From: Bacillus sp. (in: firmicutes)
GTDB lineage: Bacteria; Bacillota; Bacilli; Bacillales; Cytobacillaceae
Length of the DNA: 34,995 bases
Assembly (NCBI GenBank): GCA_011524525.1
Contig: WTKE01000093.1
Coordinates: 43,910 to 78,904 of the forward strand
Reading direction: 5' to 3'
Position 1 is the stretch's first letter. Every line of letters begins with the position of its first letter. Of this stretch, positions 23,142-32,058 are shown piece by piece. The notes under the pieces were generated by a model. It was not told where the DNA came from and did no database searches. It saw only the letters and a list, made by a program, of their open reading frames with translations. The translations under genes and the position numbers were made by a program.

Positions 23142-24338
23142 ATGTCGAGTAAGTCAAAAGAAGTCATTGAGCAAACGGAAAAGTTTGGGGCTAATAACTA
23201 TCACCCTCTTCCGATTGTTATTTCTAAAGCAGAAGGTGTTTGGGTGGAAGATCCTGAAGGAAACAAGTATATGGATATGCTTAGCGCGTATTCAGCTGTG
23301 AACCAAGGCCATCGTCATCCGAAAATTATTGAAGCATTAAAGACACAGGCGGATCGTGTGACACTTACATCCCGTGCATTTCACAATGATCAGCTTGGAC
23401 CATGGTATGAACTGATTTGTGAAATGACCCATAAAGAAATGGCATTGCCAATGAACACGGGTGCGGAGGCTGTGGAAACAGCAGTTAAGGCTGCACGTCG
23501 GTGGGCGTATGATGTGAAGGGTGTAAATGATAATCAAGCAGAGATTATTGCATGTTTAGGAAATTTCCATGGACGCACAATGACAGCGGTTTCTTTATCT
23601 TCTGAAGAGGAGTATAAGCGTGGATTTGGTCCGATGCTACCAGGAATTAAGCTGATTCCATATGGAGACATCACAGCATTAAAAGCGGCAATCACTCCAA
23701 ATACAGCTGCCTTTTTAATCGAGCCTATTCAAGGTGAAGCAGGTATTGTGATTCCACCTGAAGGATTTATGCGTGCTGCTTTTGACCTTTGTAAAGAAAA
23801 CAATGTACTTTTTATTGCCGATGAAATCCAAGCTGGACTTGCCCGTACCGGGAAAATGTTTGCTTGTGAGTGGGAAGGCATTACACCAGACATGTATATT
23901 TTAGGAAAGGCCCTTGGTGGAGGAGTATTCCCAATTTCTTGTGTTGTCGCAAACAAAGATGTTCTCGGTGTCTTTAATCCAGGGTCGCACGGATCCACAT
24001 TCGGTGGCAACCCTATGGCGTGTGCGGTTTCCATTGCTTCTTTACAAGTTTTGAAGGAAGAGAAATTAGCGGAACGATCTCAGGAGCTTGGAAGTTATTT
24101 TCTCTCAAAATTGCAAGAAATCAAGAACCCAATCATTAAAGAAGTTCGCGGTCGGGGTCTGTTTATCGGTGTTGAACTTACGGTCCCTGCTAGAAAGTTC
24201 TGTGAGCAGTTGAAAGAAGAAGGACTGTTATGTAAGGAAACACATGACACGGTGATTCGCTTTGCTCCACCATTAGTAATTAGCAACGAAGACCTTGATT
24301 GGGCGATTGAACGAATTAAAAAGGTATTAAGCGCGTAA
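23142..24338 (+). CDS. rocD: Ornithine aminotransferase RocD
   Basis: A 398-residue class III PLP aminotransferase. Lys256 in LGKALGGG is the PLP lysine; Asp227 in [13 protein letters not shown], the GNFHGRT motif near 140-146 and NTGAEAVE near 105-112 are class III signatures. The N-terminus ([12 protein letters not shown]) is typical of ornithine aminotransferase, which makes glutamate semialdehyde from ornithine. The ATG at 23142 follows CGGAGG by about eight bases; an in-frame ATG seven codons upstream overlaps this site. In B. subtilis rocD lies in the arginine-catabolic rocDEF operon; here it stands alone, and I see no -12/-24 SigL promoter upstream. Confidence 0.93.
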   Translation: MSSKSKEVIEQTEKFGANNYHPLPIVISKAEGVWVEDPEGNKYMDMLSAYSAVNQGHRHPKIIEALKTQADRVTLTSRAFHNDQLGPWYELICEMTHKEMALPMNTGAEAVETAVKAARRWAYDVKGVNDNQAEIIACLGNFHGRTMTAVSLSSEEEYKRGFGPMLPGIKLIPYGDITALKAAITPNTAAFLIEPIQGEAGIVIPPEGFMRAAFDLCKENNVLFIADEIQAGLARTGKMFACEWEGITPDMYILGKALGGGVFPISCVVANKDVLGVFNPGSHGSTFGGNPMACAVSIASLQVLKEEKLAERSQELGSYFLSKLQEIKNPIIKEVRGRGLFIGVELTVPARKFCEQLKEEGLLCKETHDTVIRFAPPLVISNEDLDWAIERIKKVLSA

Positions 24339-24376
24339 AAAAATCCTTGCACTTTTTTGAGTGCAAGGATTTTTTT
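24337..24376. terminator. Terminator after rocD
   Basis: AAAAAAATCCTTGCACT pairs with AGTGCAAGGATTTTTTT around a short T-rich loop, starting within the rocD stop codon. Confidence 0.93.
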
Positions 24377-24410
24377 AGATAACTTGACGTTCTTTAAACT
24401 TTGAGAATTG

Positions 24411-24524
24411 CCTAGCTGCAGCGCCTAGCTCCTCGGGGTCATAAGCCAAATCTCTCCAGAAGGCAGGCCTTCCTGCGCGATTCGTCTTATGCCTGTCGGA
24501 GCTGAACAAGGCGCTTCCGCTTTA
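24411..24524. repeat. Mosaic palindromic intergenic repeat of the GCGCTTCCGCTTT type
   Basis: This GC-richer stretch has nested inverted segments: AGCGCC with GGCGCT, AGCTCC with GGAGCT, and CATAAG with CTTATG, around an inner hairpin (GAAGG...CCTTC). The end GCGCTTCCGCTTT and the phrase CTTATGCCTGTCGGAGCT are, from memory, part of a dispersed repeat common in Bacillaceae intergenic regions. Its right end overlaps the stop codon of the minus-strand yuzA gene. Confidence 0.8.
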
Positions 24525-24755
24525 TCTTGTCGCTCTTGGTTCAGGATCTCTCACAGTTTGTTCGTTTGGTTTAAATAGGAGGCCAAGATTTAATAATCCA
24601 GCGATACCAACTAAGCCGTAGATAATTCGAGAAAGAGCAGAACCTTGTCCGCCAAAGATAGCTGCCACTAGGTCAAATTGGAAGAATCCAATTAATCCCC
24701 AGTTGATAGCCCCGATAATGGTAAGTACTAGTGCAATACGTTGAATGGTACTCAT
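24522..24755 (-). CDS. yuzA: DUF378 membrane protein (YuzA)
   Basis: A 77-residue protein with two membrane helices (about residues 5-30 and 42-63). The INWGLIGFFQFDLVAAIFG stretch (residues 17-35) is the DUF378 signature. AAGGAGGA precedes the ATG. The polar tail after residue 64 runs into the mosaic repeat, which supplies the stop codon, so the last few residues may be repeat-derived. B. subtilis yuzA lies at the same place beside yugI and yugJ. Function unknown. Confidence 0.88.
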   Translation of the reverse strand: MSTIQRIALVLTIIGAINWGLIGFFQFDLVAAIFGGQGSALSRIIYGLVGIAGLLNLGLLFKPNEQTVRDPEPRATR

Positions 24756-24879
24756 ACAGATTTCCTCCTTGGGATGGTTTATTTATATAGTTTGGCTATA
24801 TAAAGTTACACAATCTTATCGTTTGATTCTTACCCTCTTTTTATTCACTTTTAGAGGAAAAATTTTGGAGTCTAATTTT

Positions 24880-24908
24880 TTGCATTCACTACTTTTTTGG
24901 AACATAAT
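24880..24908 (+). promoter_or_regulatory. Probable SigA promoter for the alcohol dehydrogenase
   Basis: TTGCAT, a 17-base spacer and CATAAT, 25 bases before the start codon. Confidence 0.6.
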
Positions 24909-24932
24909 AAGGATTGAATAGGAGGATGAAGT

Positions 24933-26096
24933 ATGGATAATTTTACATTTTTTAATCCGACGAAATTGATTTTTGGAAAAGGAACCTTAGAGCAATTGAA
25001 GGTAGAAGTACCTCAATACGGCAAGAAAGTGTTACTTGTGTATGGAGGCGGAAGCATTAAACGAAATGGCCTATATGATCAGGTCTTATCATTATTAAAA
25101 GAAGTGAATGCTGAGGTATTTGAGTTACCAGGTGTGGAACCTAACCCTCGAATCTCTACTGTGAAAAAGGGAGTAGAAATCTGCAGAAATGAAGGAATTG
25201 ATTTTCTTTTAGCCGTTGGCGGTGGAAGTGTTATTGACTGTACAAAAGCAATTGCAGCGGGTGCGAAGTATGAAGGAGATACTTGGGATCTTATGACTCG
25301 AAAAGCCGTTGCGAAGGAAGCGCTTCCTTTTGGTACAGTGTTAACTTTAGCTGCAACAGGCTCTGAAATGAATTCAGGTTCTGTAATTACGAATTGGGAA
25401 ACAAATGAAAAATACGGATGGGGCAGTGCAGTCACTTACCCGAAATTTTCTATTCTAGATCCCGTTAATACATATACGGTTCCAAGAGATCAAACCATTT
25501 ATGGAATAGTTGACATGATGACACATGTGTTTGAACATTACTTCCACTTAACAGAAAATACAGAACTTCAGGATCGTATGTGTGAGGGATTATTACTGAC
25601 TGTTATGGAGGCAGCACCTAAGCTTCTTGAAAACCTAGAAAGCTATGAGCATCGTGCAACCATACTTTATAGTGGAACGATGGCACTAAATGGTATGCTT
25701 TCTATGGGCTACCGCGGAGACTGGGCAACGCATAATATTGAGCATGCCGTTTCGGCGGTTTACGACATCCCACACGGTGGAGGACTTGCGATTCTATTCC
25801 CGAACTGGATGAAGCATAACTTAAAAGTGAAACCAGAACGCTTTAAGAAGCTTGCTGTTCGTGTTTTTGGAGTAAATGCAGAAGGTAAAACAGACGAAGA
25901 AGCAGGTTTAGAAGGAATTGATAAACTTCGTGAGTTTTGGAACTCCATCGGTGCACCATCACGCTTAGCAGACTATGATATTGACGATAGCCAAATCGAA
26001 GTGATGGCTGACAAAGCAATGGTATACGGCGAATTCGGAAACTTCACAAAGTTAAACAAAGAAGACGTCATGGCGATTTACCGTGCTTCTTTATAG
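24933..26096 (+). CDS. yugJ: Iron-dependent alcohol dehydrogenase (YugJ/YugK, butanol dehydrogenase type)
   Basis: A 387-residue group III alcohol dehydrogenase. The N-terminal NAD(P)-binding part contains [13 protein letters not shown] (residues 96-108). The metal ligands fall where YqhD/BDH has them: Asp194, His198, His267 and His281. It reduces aldehydes such as butanal with NADH or NADPH. B. subtilis has two adjacent paralogues, yugJ and yugK, at this place; here there is only one, so the symbol choice between them is uncertain. AGGAGGA precedes the ATG. Confidence 0.88.
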   Translation: MDNFTFFNPTKLIFGKGTLEQLKVEVPQYGKKVLLVYGGGSIKRNGLYDQVLSLLKEVNAEVFELPGVEPNPRISTVKKGVEICRNEGIDFLLAVGGGSVIDCTKAIAAGAKYEGDTWDLMTRKAVAKEALPFGTVLTLAATGSEMNSGSVITNWETNEKYGWGSAVTYPKFSILDPVNTYTVPRDQTIYGIVDMMTHVFEHYFHLTENTELQDRMCEGLLLTVMEAAPKLLENLESYEHRATILYSGTMALNGMLSMGYRGDWATHNIEHAVSAVYDIPHGGGLAILFPNWMKHNLKVKPERFKKLAVRVFGVNAEGKTDEEAGLEGIDKLREFWNSIGAPSRLADYDIDDSQIEVMADKAMVYGEFGNFTKLNKEDVMAIYRASL

Positions 26097-26106
26097 AAAT
26101 TTTTTT

Positions 26107-26142
26107 GCGTGCAATTTTGTCATTGCACGCGTTTCTTTTTTT
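26107..26142 (+). terminator. Terminator after the alcohol dehydrogenase
   Basis: GCGTGCAAT and ATTGCACGC form a perfect 9-bp stem with a six-base loop, then a T-rich run. Confidence 0.88.
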
Positions 26143-26198
26143 ATCGGGTGGAAATACTACGGTAGAAAGGTGGGTTTTTGAGCAATTCTTAACAATTA

Positions 26199-26219
26199 AC
26201 ACATTTGTTTGAAATGTGT
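26199..26219. promoter_or_regulatory. Perfect 8-bp inverted repeat upstream of pgi
   Basis: ACACATTT and AAATGTGT flank five bases. No T-run follows, so it looks more like an operator than a terminator. Confidence 0.45.
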
Positions 26220-26228
26220 GCGCTTACA
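26215..26228. promoter_or_regulatory. cre-like CcpA site upstream of pgi
   Basis: TGTGTGCGCTTACA fits the catabolite-responsive consensus TGWNANCGNTNWCA at all fixed positions except one. It lies about 22 bases upstream of the proposed -35 and overlaps the inverted repeat at 26199-26219. Confidence 0.45.
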
Positions 26229-26250
26229 TAAGTAGACAGTTCTTGATTCC

Positions 26251-26279
26251 TTAACCAGCTTTCGATAAAGTGATATAGT
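26251..26279 (+). promoter_or_regulatory. SigA promoter for pgi
   Basis: TTAACC, a 17-base spacer and the extended -10 TGATATAGT, 27 bases before the start codon. Confidence 0.6.
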
Positions 26280-26306
26280 AAACAACAAATCATTGGAGGA
26301 TCATTC

Positions 26307-27653
26307 ATGACACACGTTCGTTTTGATTACTCAAAAGCACTTAGTTTTTTTGGGGAACATGAAGTTACTTATTTACGTGATTTTGTAAAAGTAGCGCATC
26401 ATTCATTACATGAAGCAACAGGGGCTGGAAATGATTACTTAGGTTGGATTGACCTTCCAGTTAACTACGACAAAGAAGAATTTGCACGCATCCAAAAAGC
26501 AGCAGAAAAAATCAAGCAAGACTCTGATGTTCTTTTAGTTTGTGGAATTGGTGGTTCTTACTTAGGCGCGCGCGCTGCCATCGAAATGCTGCAACACAGC
26601 TTTTACAATGCATTGCCAAAGGAAAAGCGTAGCACTCCACAAATTATCTTCATCGGAAACAACATTAGTTCTACATACATGAGAGACGTTATGGATCTTT
26701 TAGACGGAAAGGATTTCTCCCTTAACGTTATTTCTAAGTCTGGTACAACAACAGAACCAGCCATCGCTTTCCGTATTTTCCGCAAGCTTTTAGAAGAAAA
26801 GTACGGAGTAGAAGAAGCGAAGAAGCGTATTTACGCAACAACTGACAAAGCAAGAGGAGCATTAAAAACTCTAGCTACTGAAGAAGGATACGAATCATTC
26901 ATCATTCCTGATGATGTGGGTGGTCGTTATTCTGTTTTAACAGCTGTAGGTTTACTTCCAATTGCTGCAAGTGGGGCAGATATCGAAGCAATGATGAAGG
27001 GTGCAGCAGCTGCACGCGATGATTTCGGAAGCTCAGAGCTAGAAGAAAACTTAGCATACCAATATGCAGCCGTTCGTAACGTTCTTTACAACAAAGGAAA
27101 AACAATTGAAATGCTTATTAACTATGAGCCAGGCTTGCAATATTTTGCAGAATGGTGGAAGCAGTTGTTTGGTGAAAGCGAAGGAAAAGACCAAAAAGGA
27201 ATTTACCCTTCATCTGCAAACTTCTCAACTGATCTACACTCTTTAGGTCAATACGTTCAAGAAGGTCGTCGTGATCTATTTGAAACGGTTGTCCTTGTTG
27301 AAAATCCTCGTCATGAGTTAACAATTGAAGAAGCTGGCAGTGATTTAGACGGATTAAACTATCTTGCTGGACAAACAGTTGACTTTGTTAACAACAAAGC
27401 GTTCGAAGGTACATTGCTTGCTCATACAGACGGCGGAGTTCCTAACTTAGTGGTCACAATTCCACAAATGGATGCCTACACATTCGGTTATCTTGCATAC
27501 TTCTTTGAAAAAGCATGCGCAATGAGTGGCTACCTGCTTGGAGTAAATCCATTTGACCAACCTGGTGTAGAAGCATACAAAGTGAACATGTTCGCATTAT
27601 TAGGCAAACCTGGATTCGAAGAGAAGAAAGCGGAGCTTGAGAAGCGTTTGTAA
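26307..27653 (+). CDS. pgi: Glucose-6-phosphate isomerase
   Basis: A 448-residue PGI of the short Bacillus type. The catalytic residues known from the Geobacillus enzyme fall at identical numbers: Glu290 (in LFGESEGK), His311 (in STDLHSLGQ) and Lys425 (in GVEAYKVN). SIS-domain motifs are SKSGTTTE (143-150) and [11 protein letters not shown] (80-90). It interconverts glucose-6-phosphate and fructose-6-phosphate. TTGGAGGATC precedes the ATG, and many codons are those of highly expressed genes (GAA, AAC, CGT). It has its own promoter and terminator. Confidence 0.98.
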   Translation: MTHVRFDYSKALSFFGEHEVTYLRDFVKVAHHSLHEATGAGNDYLGWIDLPVNYDKEEFARIQKAAEKIKQDSDVLLVCGIGGSYLGARAAIEMLQHSFYNALPKEKRSTPQIIFIGNNISSTYMRDVMDLLDGKDFSLNVISKSGTTTEPAIAFRIFRKLLEEKYGVEEAKKRIYATTDKARGALKTLATEEGYESFIIPDDVGGRYSVLTAVGLLPIAASGADIEAMMKGAAAARDDFGSSELEENLAYQYAAVRNVLYNKGKTIEMLINYEPGLQYFAEWWKQLFGESEGKDQKGIYPSSANFSTDLHSLGQYVQEGRRDLFETVVLVENPRHELTIEEAGSDLDGLNYLAGQTVDFVNNKAFEGTLLAHTDGGVPNLVVTIPQMDAYTFGYLAYFFEKACAMSGYLLGVNPFDQPGVEAYKVNMFALLGKPGFEEKKAELEKRL

Positions 27654-27655
27654 TT

Positions 27656-27712
27656 AAAAAAAGTGTTAGTCATTAGAGATTTCCTTCTCTTTTGACTAAC
27701 ACTCTTTTTTTT
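27656..27712 (+). terminator. Terminator after pgi
   Basis: AAAAAAAGTGTTAGTCA pairs with TGACTAACACTCTTTTTTT across about 20 bases that can form a further small stem. Confidence 0.88.
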
Positions 27713-27743
27713 GTGAGAAACTAAAAGAAAAAGGGGGATGGCT

Positions 27744-28148
27744 ATGATTCAAATTCCTTCACAAATTGAAGGCAAGCACTTTGATTTGTATAAGCTAGAG
27801 CAATTATTGAAACCGCTTGGTTATACGATTGGCGGAAATTGGGATTATGATCACGGATACTTGGATTATAAAATTGACGATGAAAAAGGGTATCAATTTT
27901 TAAGGGTACCGTTTCGAGTGGTTGATGGACAACTAGATGCACGAAATTGTACGGTAGCGATAGAAAGACCCTTCTTGCTATCACATCTTTATCAAGACGA
28001 CCTAGATGACCATGCTTATATTGGTAATGCATCTGCATCCTTTGATCAGTTTCAGGAACCGGTGGATAAGGACGCAAGCTTTCCTGAAAAATTTGTAGAT
28101 ATCGGTAAGGCACTCGTTCAAGAACTCGAACAAATTCTTATTGACTAA
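27744..28148 (+). CDS. yugN: YugN family protein
   Basis: A 134-residue soluble acidic protein matching the place and size of B. subtilis YugN (YugN-like family, function unknown). Visible features are an aromatic/Asp-rich stretch WDYDHGYLDYKID near residues 33-45 and VAIERPFLLSHLYQDDLDD near 71-89. The ATG at 27744 lies seven bases after AAGGGGG; the ATG at 27738 would touch that site. No membrane segments or catalytic motif are apparent. Confidence 0.82.
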   Translation: MIQIPSQIEGKHFDLYKLEQLLKPLGYTIGGNWDYDHGYLDYKIDDEKGYQFLRVPFRVVDGQLDARNCTVAIERPFLLSHLYQDDLDDHAYIGNASASFDQFQEPVDKDASFPEKFVDIGKALVQELEQILID

Positions 28149-28258
28149 GGCTGTTTTAGTAAAGAAGGATGTTAAATCTTAGAGCCGATTTTAACGTGGA
28201 AATAGCCATTTAAAGTTTTAGAATTTAGTTTGTAGAGGCTCTTTCTTAAGAGCCATGA

Positions 28259-29251
28259 CTAAAGTCGGTCAATAATGAGTAACTCATCTTGTTTTTCAAT
28301 AACCATTTCTTGAGGAGGATTCACCATTGTGTTTTCTCCTCTTTTAATGCCAATTAAAAGCTTTCCATCTTTAAGTAACTCCCCATTCGCGGTATAAAAT
28401 GATTGAGAGATATAGTCTTTGCTTGGATGGAAGTACACTCGACTTCCATGAAGCTGATCAAGGACTTCAACAAAAGTGGACACAATTCTATCGGTAGCGA
28501 TGCAATTTGTCATAATATAACTCATCATTCGGTTGGATTGAATGATTTCGTCAGCGCCAGCTCTTTTCGCATTTGCCATCTGTTCACGGGTAAGAACTTC
28601 TACAATGGCGGTAATGTTAGGATTTAAGCCTTTAATGGTAAGTAACGCAAGAATCGTATTCATATCAGCATCAAGTTCATCCTTATGTTGATCGGCTGTA
28701 ATAAGGACCTTTTCGGCTGTTGCAATATTTGCCTTTAGTAATACATGGTCTTGAGAAGCTCTTCCTCTAATAAAATGCACCTTCGCATCCATAACTGGAT
28801 TGGATTCTAAGGTTTCATCGATCAAAATAATATCTGTAAATTGTTCAAGTGTTCGAATCGTTTGAATAATTTCTTTTGACCGTTCATTCCATCCAATGAT
28901 AATCAAATGTTTATCTCCTCTAAAATGAACTTTTCCTTCTAAATAATTGTTTTGCCTAGAAACGGCCGTTGTAGCAAGGGTGATAAAATAGGTGGATAAA
29001 AACCCTGCTCCAACAAAAATAAGGAGAATTCCTACGATTCTTCCTAGAAATGTTTCTGGAGAGTAGTCCCCATATCCAACGGTAGATGTAGTAATGATGG
29101 CCCACCAGATTCCTTCAAAGATAGTAGGGAAACTCTCTGGCTCAACCATATGGACCAATACGCCAAAAAAAAGAACGAGTAATATCGCCATGGTTAATAT
29201 TCGGACAAGCGTAGGCAATCTCAAAAAACTAGTATAAATTCGGTGGTGCAT
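28259..29251 (-). CDS. yugO: Potassium channel with RCK domain (YugO)
   Basis: A 330-residue two-helix K+ channel. It has TM1 (about residues 18-34), the pore helix and selectivity filter TVGYGD at 57-62, TM2 (about 68-92), then a cytoplasmic RCK domain starting near 113 (LIIIGWNERSKEI) and a TrkA-C-like end (about 250-330). YugO of B. subtilis releases K+ and carries electrical signals in biofilms, and is reported to affect biofilm formation. AGAGGTG precedes the ATG. It lies between yugN and a subtilase gene. Confidence 0.93.
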   Translation of the reverse strand: MHHRIYTSFLRLPTLVRILTMAILLVLFFGVLVHMVEPESFPTIFEGIWWAIITTSTVGYGDYSPETFLGRIVGILLIFVGAGFLSTYFITLATTAVSRQNNYLEGKVHFRGDKHLIIIGWNERSKEIIQTIRTLEQFTDIILIDETLESNPVMDAKVHFIRGRASQDHVLLKANIATAEKVLITADQHKDELDADMNTILALLTIKGLNPNITAIVEVLTREQMANAKRAGADEIIQSNRMMSYIMTNCIATDRIVSTFVEVLDQLHGSRVYFHPSKDYISQSFYTANGELLKDGKLLIGIKRGENTMVNPPQEMVIEKQDELLIIDRL

Positions 29252-29315
29252 ACTCTCACCTCTTAAAAGTTTCTCTAAAAGTATAGACCATATCCATTGG
29301 TGTTAAACTCAAAGA

Positions 29316-29340
29316 AAGACCCTCGAGGAACGAGGGTCTT
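29316..29340. terminator. Terminator after the subtilase
   Basis: AAGACCCTCG and CGAGGGTCTT pair around a five-base loop; on the minus strand a T-rich tail follows. Confidence 0.82.
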
Positions 29341-29343
29341 ACG

Positions 29344-30702
29344 TTATTTACGTTTAGCGGCAGCTAATGCTCGATTTACATCAATTAGTCCTTCGCCAAA
29401 ATATTCATCCTTCCCCACTTCACCAATGTCATAGCTTGAAGAACGAATAATGTCCATAACTTCCTTATTGGATAACGTCGGATTAGTAGACAAGATTAAA
29501 CCAGCTAATCCTGTCACATGTGGAGACGCCATGGATGTTCCGGAAAGGGCGGCATATTGGTTTTGGAAATAGGTGCTTGGAATATCAACACCTGGTGCGG
29601 CTACATCAATATAATTTCCATAGTTCGAGAAAGAGGCACGTTCCCCTGAATAACCGATTGCTGATACACTTAGCACTTGGTCAAATGCAGCTGGGTAACT
29701 AGGTTGGTTCGTATTATCATTACCTGAGGCAGCGATTAGGACGACCCCTTTATCGTATGCATATTGTATGGCTTCTTTTAATACGGTTGCTGGTTGATAA
29801 TTCCCCAGGCTTAAATTAATAACATCGGCTCCATGGTCTGTGGCCCAGACAATGCCTTTTGCAATATCGAACGTATAACCATATCCGTCCTTCGCTAATG
29901 TTTTTACGGGCATAATTTGATTGTACCATGTGATTCCAGCCACTCCTTCGTGATTATTTGTTTCAGAAGCGATGATACCTGCAACATGTGTTCCATGACC
30001 GTTATCGTCATCTGGGGTAGCCTTCTCATCTATCGCGTTATATCCGTCTACCAATTTATGCTTTAAATCCGGATGATCCAGATCCACCCCTGTATCCACA
30101 ACGGCAATTACGACATTTTTATCACCCTTTGAAATATCCCATCCTTTTTCTGTTTCAATTACGGGAAGATTCCATTGATACTGCTCTTGATAATAAGTGT
30201 CGTTTGGTGCAACGGCTTCATTTTGTAAAAGTATGAAGTTAGGTTCAGCATATTCCACTTCCTCTAACCCACGGAAATAAAGAAGCATTTGGTGAGTCGT
30301 TTTGGATTTGGAGCGGAACATATAAAGATTGGCTAATTTTTCACTTCTGCTTGCATCAATCTCTTTATTTATTTGGGCAAGCCGTTCATCAGTAATCTCT
30401 GTTTTAAATTTCACGGTTGCCTCGTGCTCGTAATAGTGACTTTGATCGTCCTCATTATGATTAATAATCTGAATTTCTGAATGATGATTAAGTTTTGAAA
30501 CTAAGCGGTTGTTGGATGGATCATTATTTAGATGCATGAGTCTAGCTGTTGGATCTTGAGAAGGTACATCATTCACTTTTCGCATATCTATCGCATTTCG
30601 GTCGAGTGTTCTTATTTCTCGATCGGGCATCATTCGAGCAACACCAATAATTAGCAATAATGCTAATCCAATAAGCATAAGCGGTCTTGTTCTTCGAAAC
30701 AT
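29344..30702 (-). CDS. Subtilisin-like serine protease (S8), membrane-anchored or secreted
   Basis: A 452-residue subtilase. It has an N-terminal signal peptide or anchor (about residues 7-23), a prodomain-like region of about 130 residues ending in an EYAEPN motif, and an S8 catalytic domain (about 170-445). Catalytic residues are Asp203 (in VVDTGVD), His236 (in GHGTHVAG) and Ser390 (in GTSMASPH), with Asn328 (in AASGNDN) as the oxyanion residue. The ATG at 30702 follows GAGGTG by six bases; a GTG three codons upstream is less likely. The EYAEPN inhibitor-like segment before the catalytic domain resembles thermitase/fervidolysin-type proteases. Its physiological substrate is unknown. Confidence 0.93.
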   Translation of the reverse strand: MFRRTRPLMLIGLALLLIIGVARMMPDREIRTLDRNAIDMRKVNDVPSQDPTARLMHLNNDPSNNRLVSKLNHHSEIQIINHNEDDQSHYYEHEATVKFKTEITDERLAQINKEIDASRSEKLANLYMFRSKSKTTHQMLLYFRGLEEVEYAEPNFILLQNEAVAPNDTYYQEQYQWNLPVIETEKGWDISKGDKNVVIAVVDTGVDLDHPDLKHKLVDGYNAIDEKATPDDDNGHGTHVAGIIASETNNHEGVAGITWYNQIMPVKTLAKDGYGYTFDIAKGIVWATDHGADVINLSLGNYQPATVLKEAIQYAYDKGVVLIAASGNDNTNQPSYPAAFDQVLSVSAIGYSGERASFSNYGNYIDVAAPGVDIPSTYFQNQYAALSGTSMASPHVTGLAGLILSTNPTLSNKEVMDIIRSSSYDIGEVGKDEYFGEGLIDVNRALAAAKRK

Positions 30703-30849
30703 CCTTCTCACCTCATCGTATATTTCCTACTATTAGGATGTTCAGTCACCGTCCTAGTATTGATGGTAATTTTAAGGAAGTGAGAACATACATAAATCTC
30801 GAGCAAAACAGCAAAAATGTACGTATGTGTCGTAAAAGGAGGGAAATGA

Positions 30850-31101
30850 ATGAACAAGCCATTAGCGTATTTAAGAGAAATTTTATCGAATTATACGGAT
30901 CGATCTGACACAGCTGAATTCATATTCAACAAGATAGAGCAAGGGCATTTTTCAAGTGAAGAAAGCTTTGCTCGAAGCTTATCTGATGAAGAGAATAATT
31001 TTTTAAACAGTATTTTGCCGGAAGAAATTAAGCATGCGAACAATGAAGATGATGATACTCGTGCTAAGCAATTAAATGAAGTGTTTGAACAACTCTTTTA
31101 A
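30850..31101 (+). CDS. Small acidic protein, unknown function
   Basis: An 83-residue, mostly helical, strongly acidic protein (DEEN, EDDDT clusters near residues 46-49 and 67-71), with no membrane segment or cysteine. AAAGGAGGG lies six bases before the ATG at 30850; another ATG four bases earlier is in a different frame. It is divergent from the subtilase and convergent with the yteA-like gene, from which a perfect terminator separates it. I do not recognise the family. Confidence 0.75.
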   Translation: MNKPLAYLREILSNYTDRSDTAEFIFNKIEQGHFSSEESFARSLSDEENNFLNSILPEEIKHANNEDDDTRAKQLNEVFEQLF

Positions 31102-31107
31102 CAAGGA

Positions 31108-31139
31108 GAAAAAGGACAATGAAATCATTGTCCTTTTTT
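31108..31139. terminator. Bidirectional terminator between the acidic protein and the YteA-like gene
   Basis: AAAAAGGACAATGA and TCATTGTCCTTTTT form a perfect stem with a two-base loop. Confidence 0.92.
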
Positions 31140-31898
31140 CTCTCTCTCTAAAGCTTCTTCCGTATAAGGGTCATGCTCAACGGCCGGAAGATCACCAAAG
31201 GTTGTCATAATACCTTCTTCATCGAGTTCCTCTTCATACTTTTCATGTTGCTTATTTGGGTAGACAGTAACATGCTTCCCAGTAATATCAACACCGACGA
31301 AGTTTTCGTAATCTTCGACATAGCCAACATTTTCTTGAGGTTCAATATACATGTCATTATAATGATCCACTTGCTCCACTAAATCAGAAGGGCTTTCAGA
31401 CGTTCCATAGCTTGCCACATCTTGCCAGGAATCTTCTGCATCATACGAGACATTTTCATCGGTCTCATCCATATCAAATTTTCCGAAAGGAGGCATTAAT
31501 ACACCTTCTTCGATCGGTCTTTCATGAGAGGTCACTTTATCTGGAGTGTGCTCAATGCAATAAAGTGTATTTGGGAGAGCTTCTAAACGCTCAACAGGGA
31601 TTTCTTTATGACAAACCACGCAAGTACCATATGTTCCGTTTTTGATGGCTTCTATGGCTTCAAGAGTATTACGATATTCCAACCGATAGTGCTCGTTAAG
31701 GGCGAGATCTTTTTCCCGCTCATACAATTCAGTTGCTGAATCACCAGGGTGGTTGTCGTAAACAGAAAGTTCACTTACCGAATCAGAGAGACTTCGCTGC
31801 AAATTGAAATGACCATTGTTTTCAAATTCCTCTTCTATCTGTGCTTTACGGTCTTCTAACGCTTGCTTAAATTGCTGTAGTTGCTGACTTGATAGCAT
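31125..31898 (-). CDS. YteA-type TraR/DksA zinc-finger protein
   Basis: A 257-residue protein with an N-terminal coiled-coil-like region (about residues 1-90) and a TraR/DksA-like finger at about 95-125. The zinc-binding group reads CVVCHKEIP then YCIEH, so ligands are three Cys and probably one His. A long acidic C-terminal half follows (about 130-257). This matches the sporulation-associated YteA family of Bacillus (about 240 residues). DksA relatives bind RNA polymerase, but the function of YteA is not established. The ATG at 31898 is preferred because the ATG at 31907 directly abuts the GAAAGGA site. The gene overlaps the right arm of the shared terminator. Confidence 0.83.
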   Translation of the reverse strand: MLSSQQLQQFKQALEDRKAQIEEEFENNGHFNLQRSLSDSVSELSVYDNHPGDSATELYEREKDLALNEHYRLEYRNTLEAIEAIKNGTYGTCVVCHKEIPVERLEALPNTLYCIEHTPDKVTSHERPIEEGVLMPPFGKFDMDETDENVSYDAEDSWQDVASYGTSESPSDLVEQVDHYNDMYIEPQENVGYVEDYENFVGVDITGKHVTVYPNKQHEKYEEELDEEGIMTTFGDLPAVEHDPYTEEALEREKKGQ

Positions 31899-32058
31899 CT
31901 CAACCATTCCTTTCGTTGGTCTGGTACTGTTTTAGTATTTACCGGTATATGGAGGAACATAAAAGGTAAAATGTGCTTAGAAAAAAATGTCGATTCGTCT
32001 CCTAATTCTCCTTAAAACTTTGTTATAATTAGTTGGGTGTGGAAGGGAGAACTGAAAA

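Noticed and set aside
28237-28254. Terminator between yugN and yugO
   Set aside because: GGCTCTT and AAGAGCC pair over seven bases, but neither strand has a T-run after the stem.
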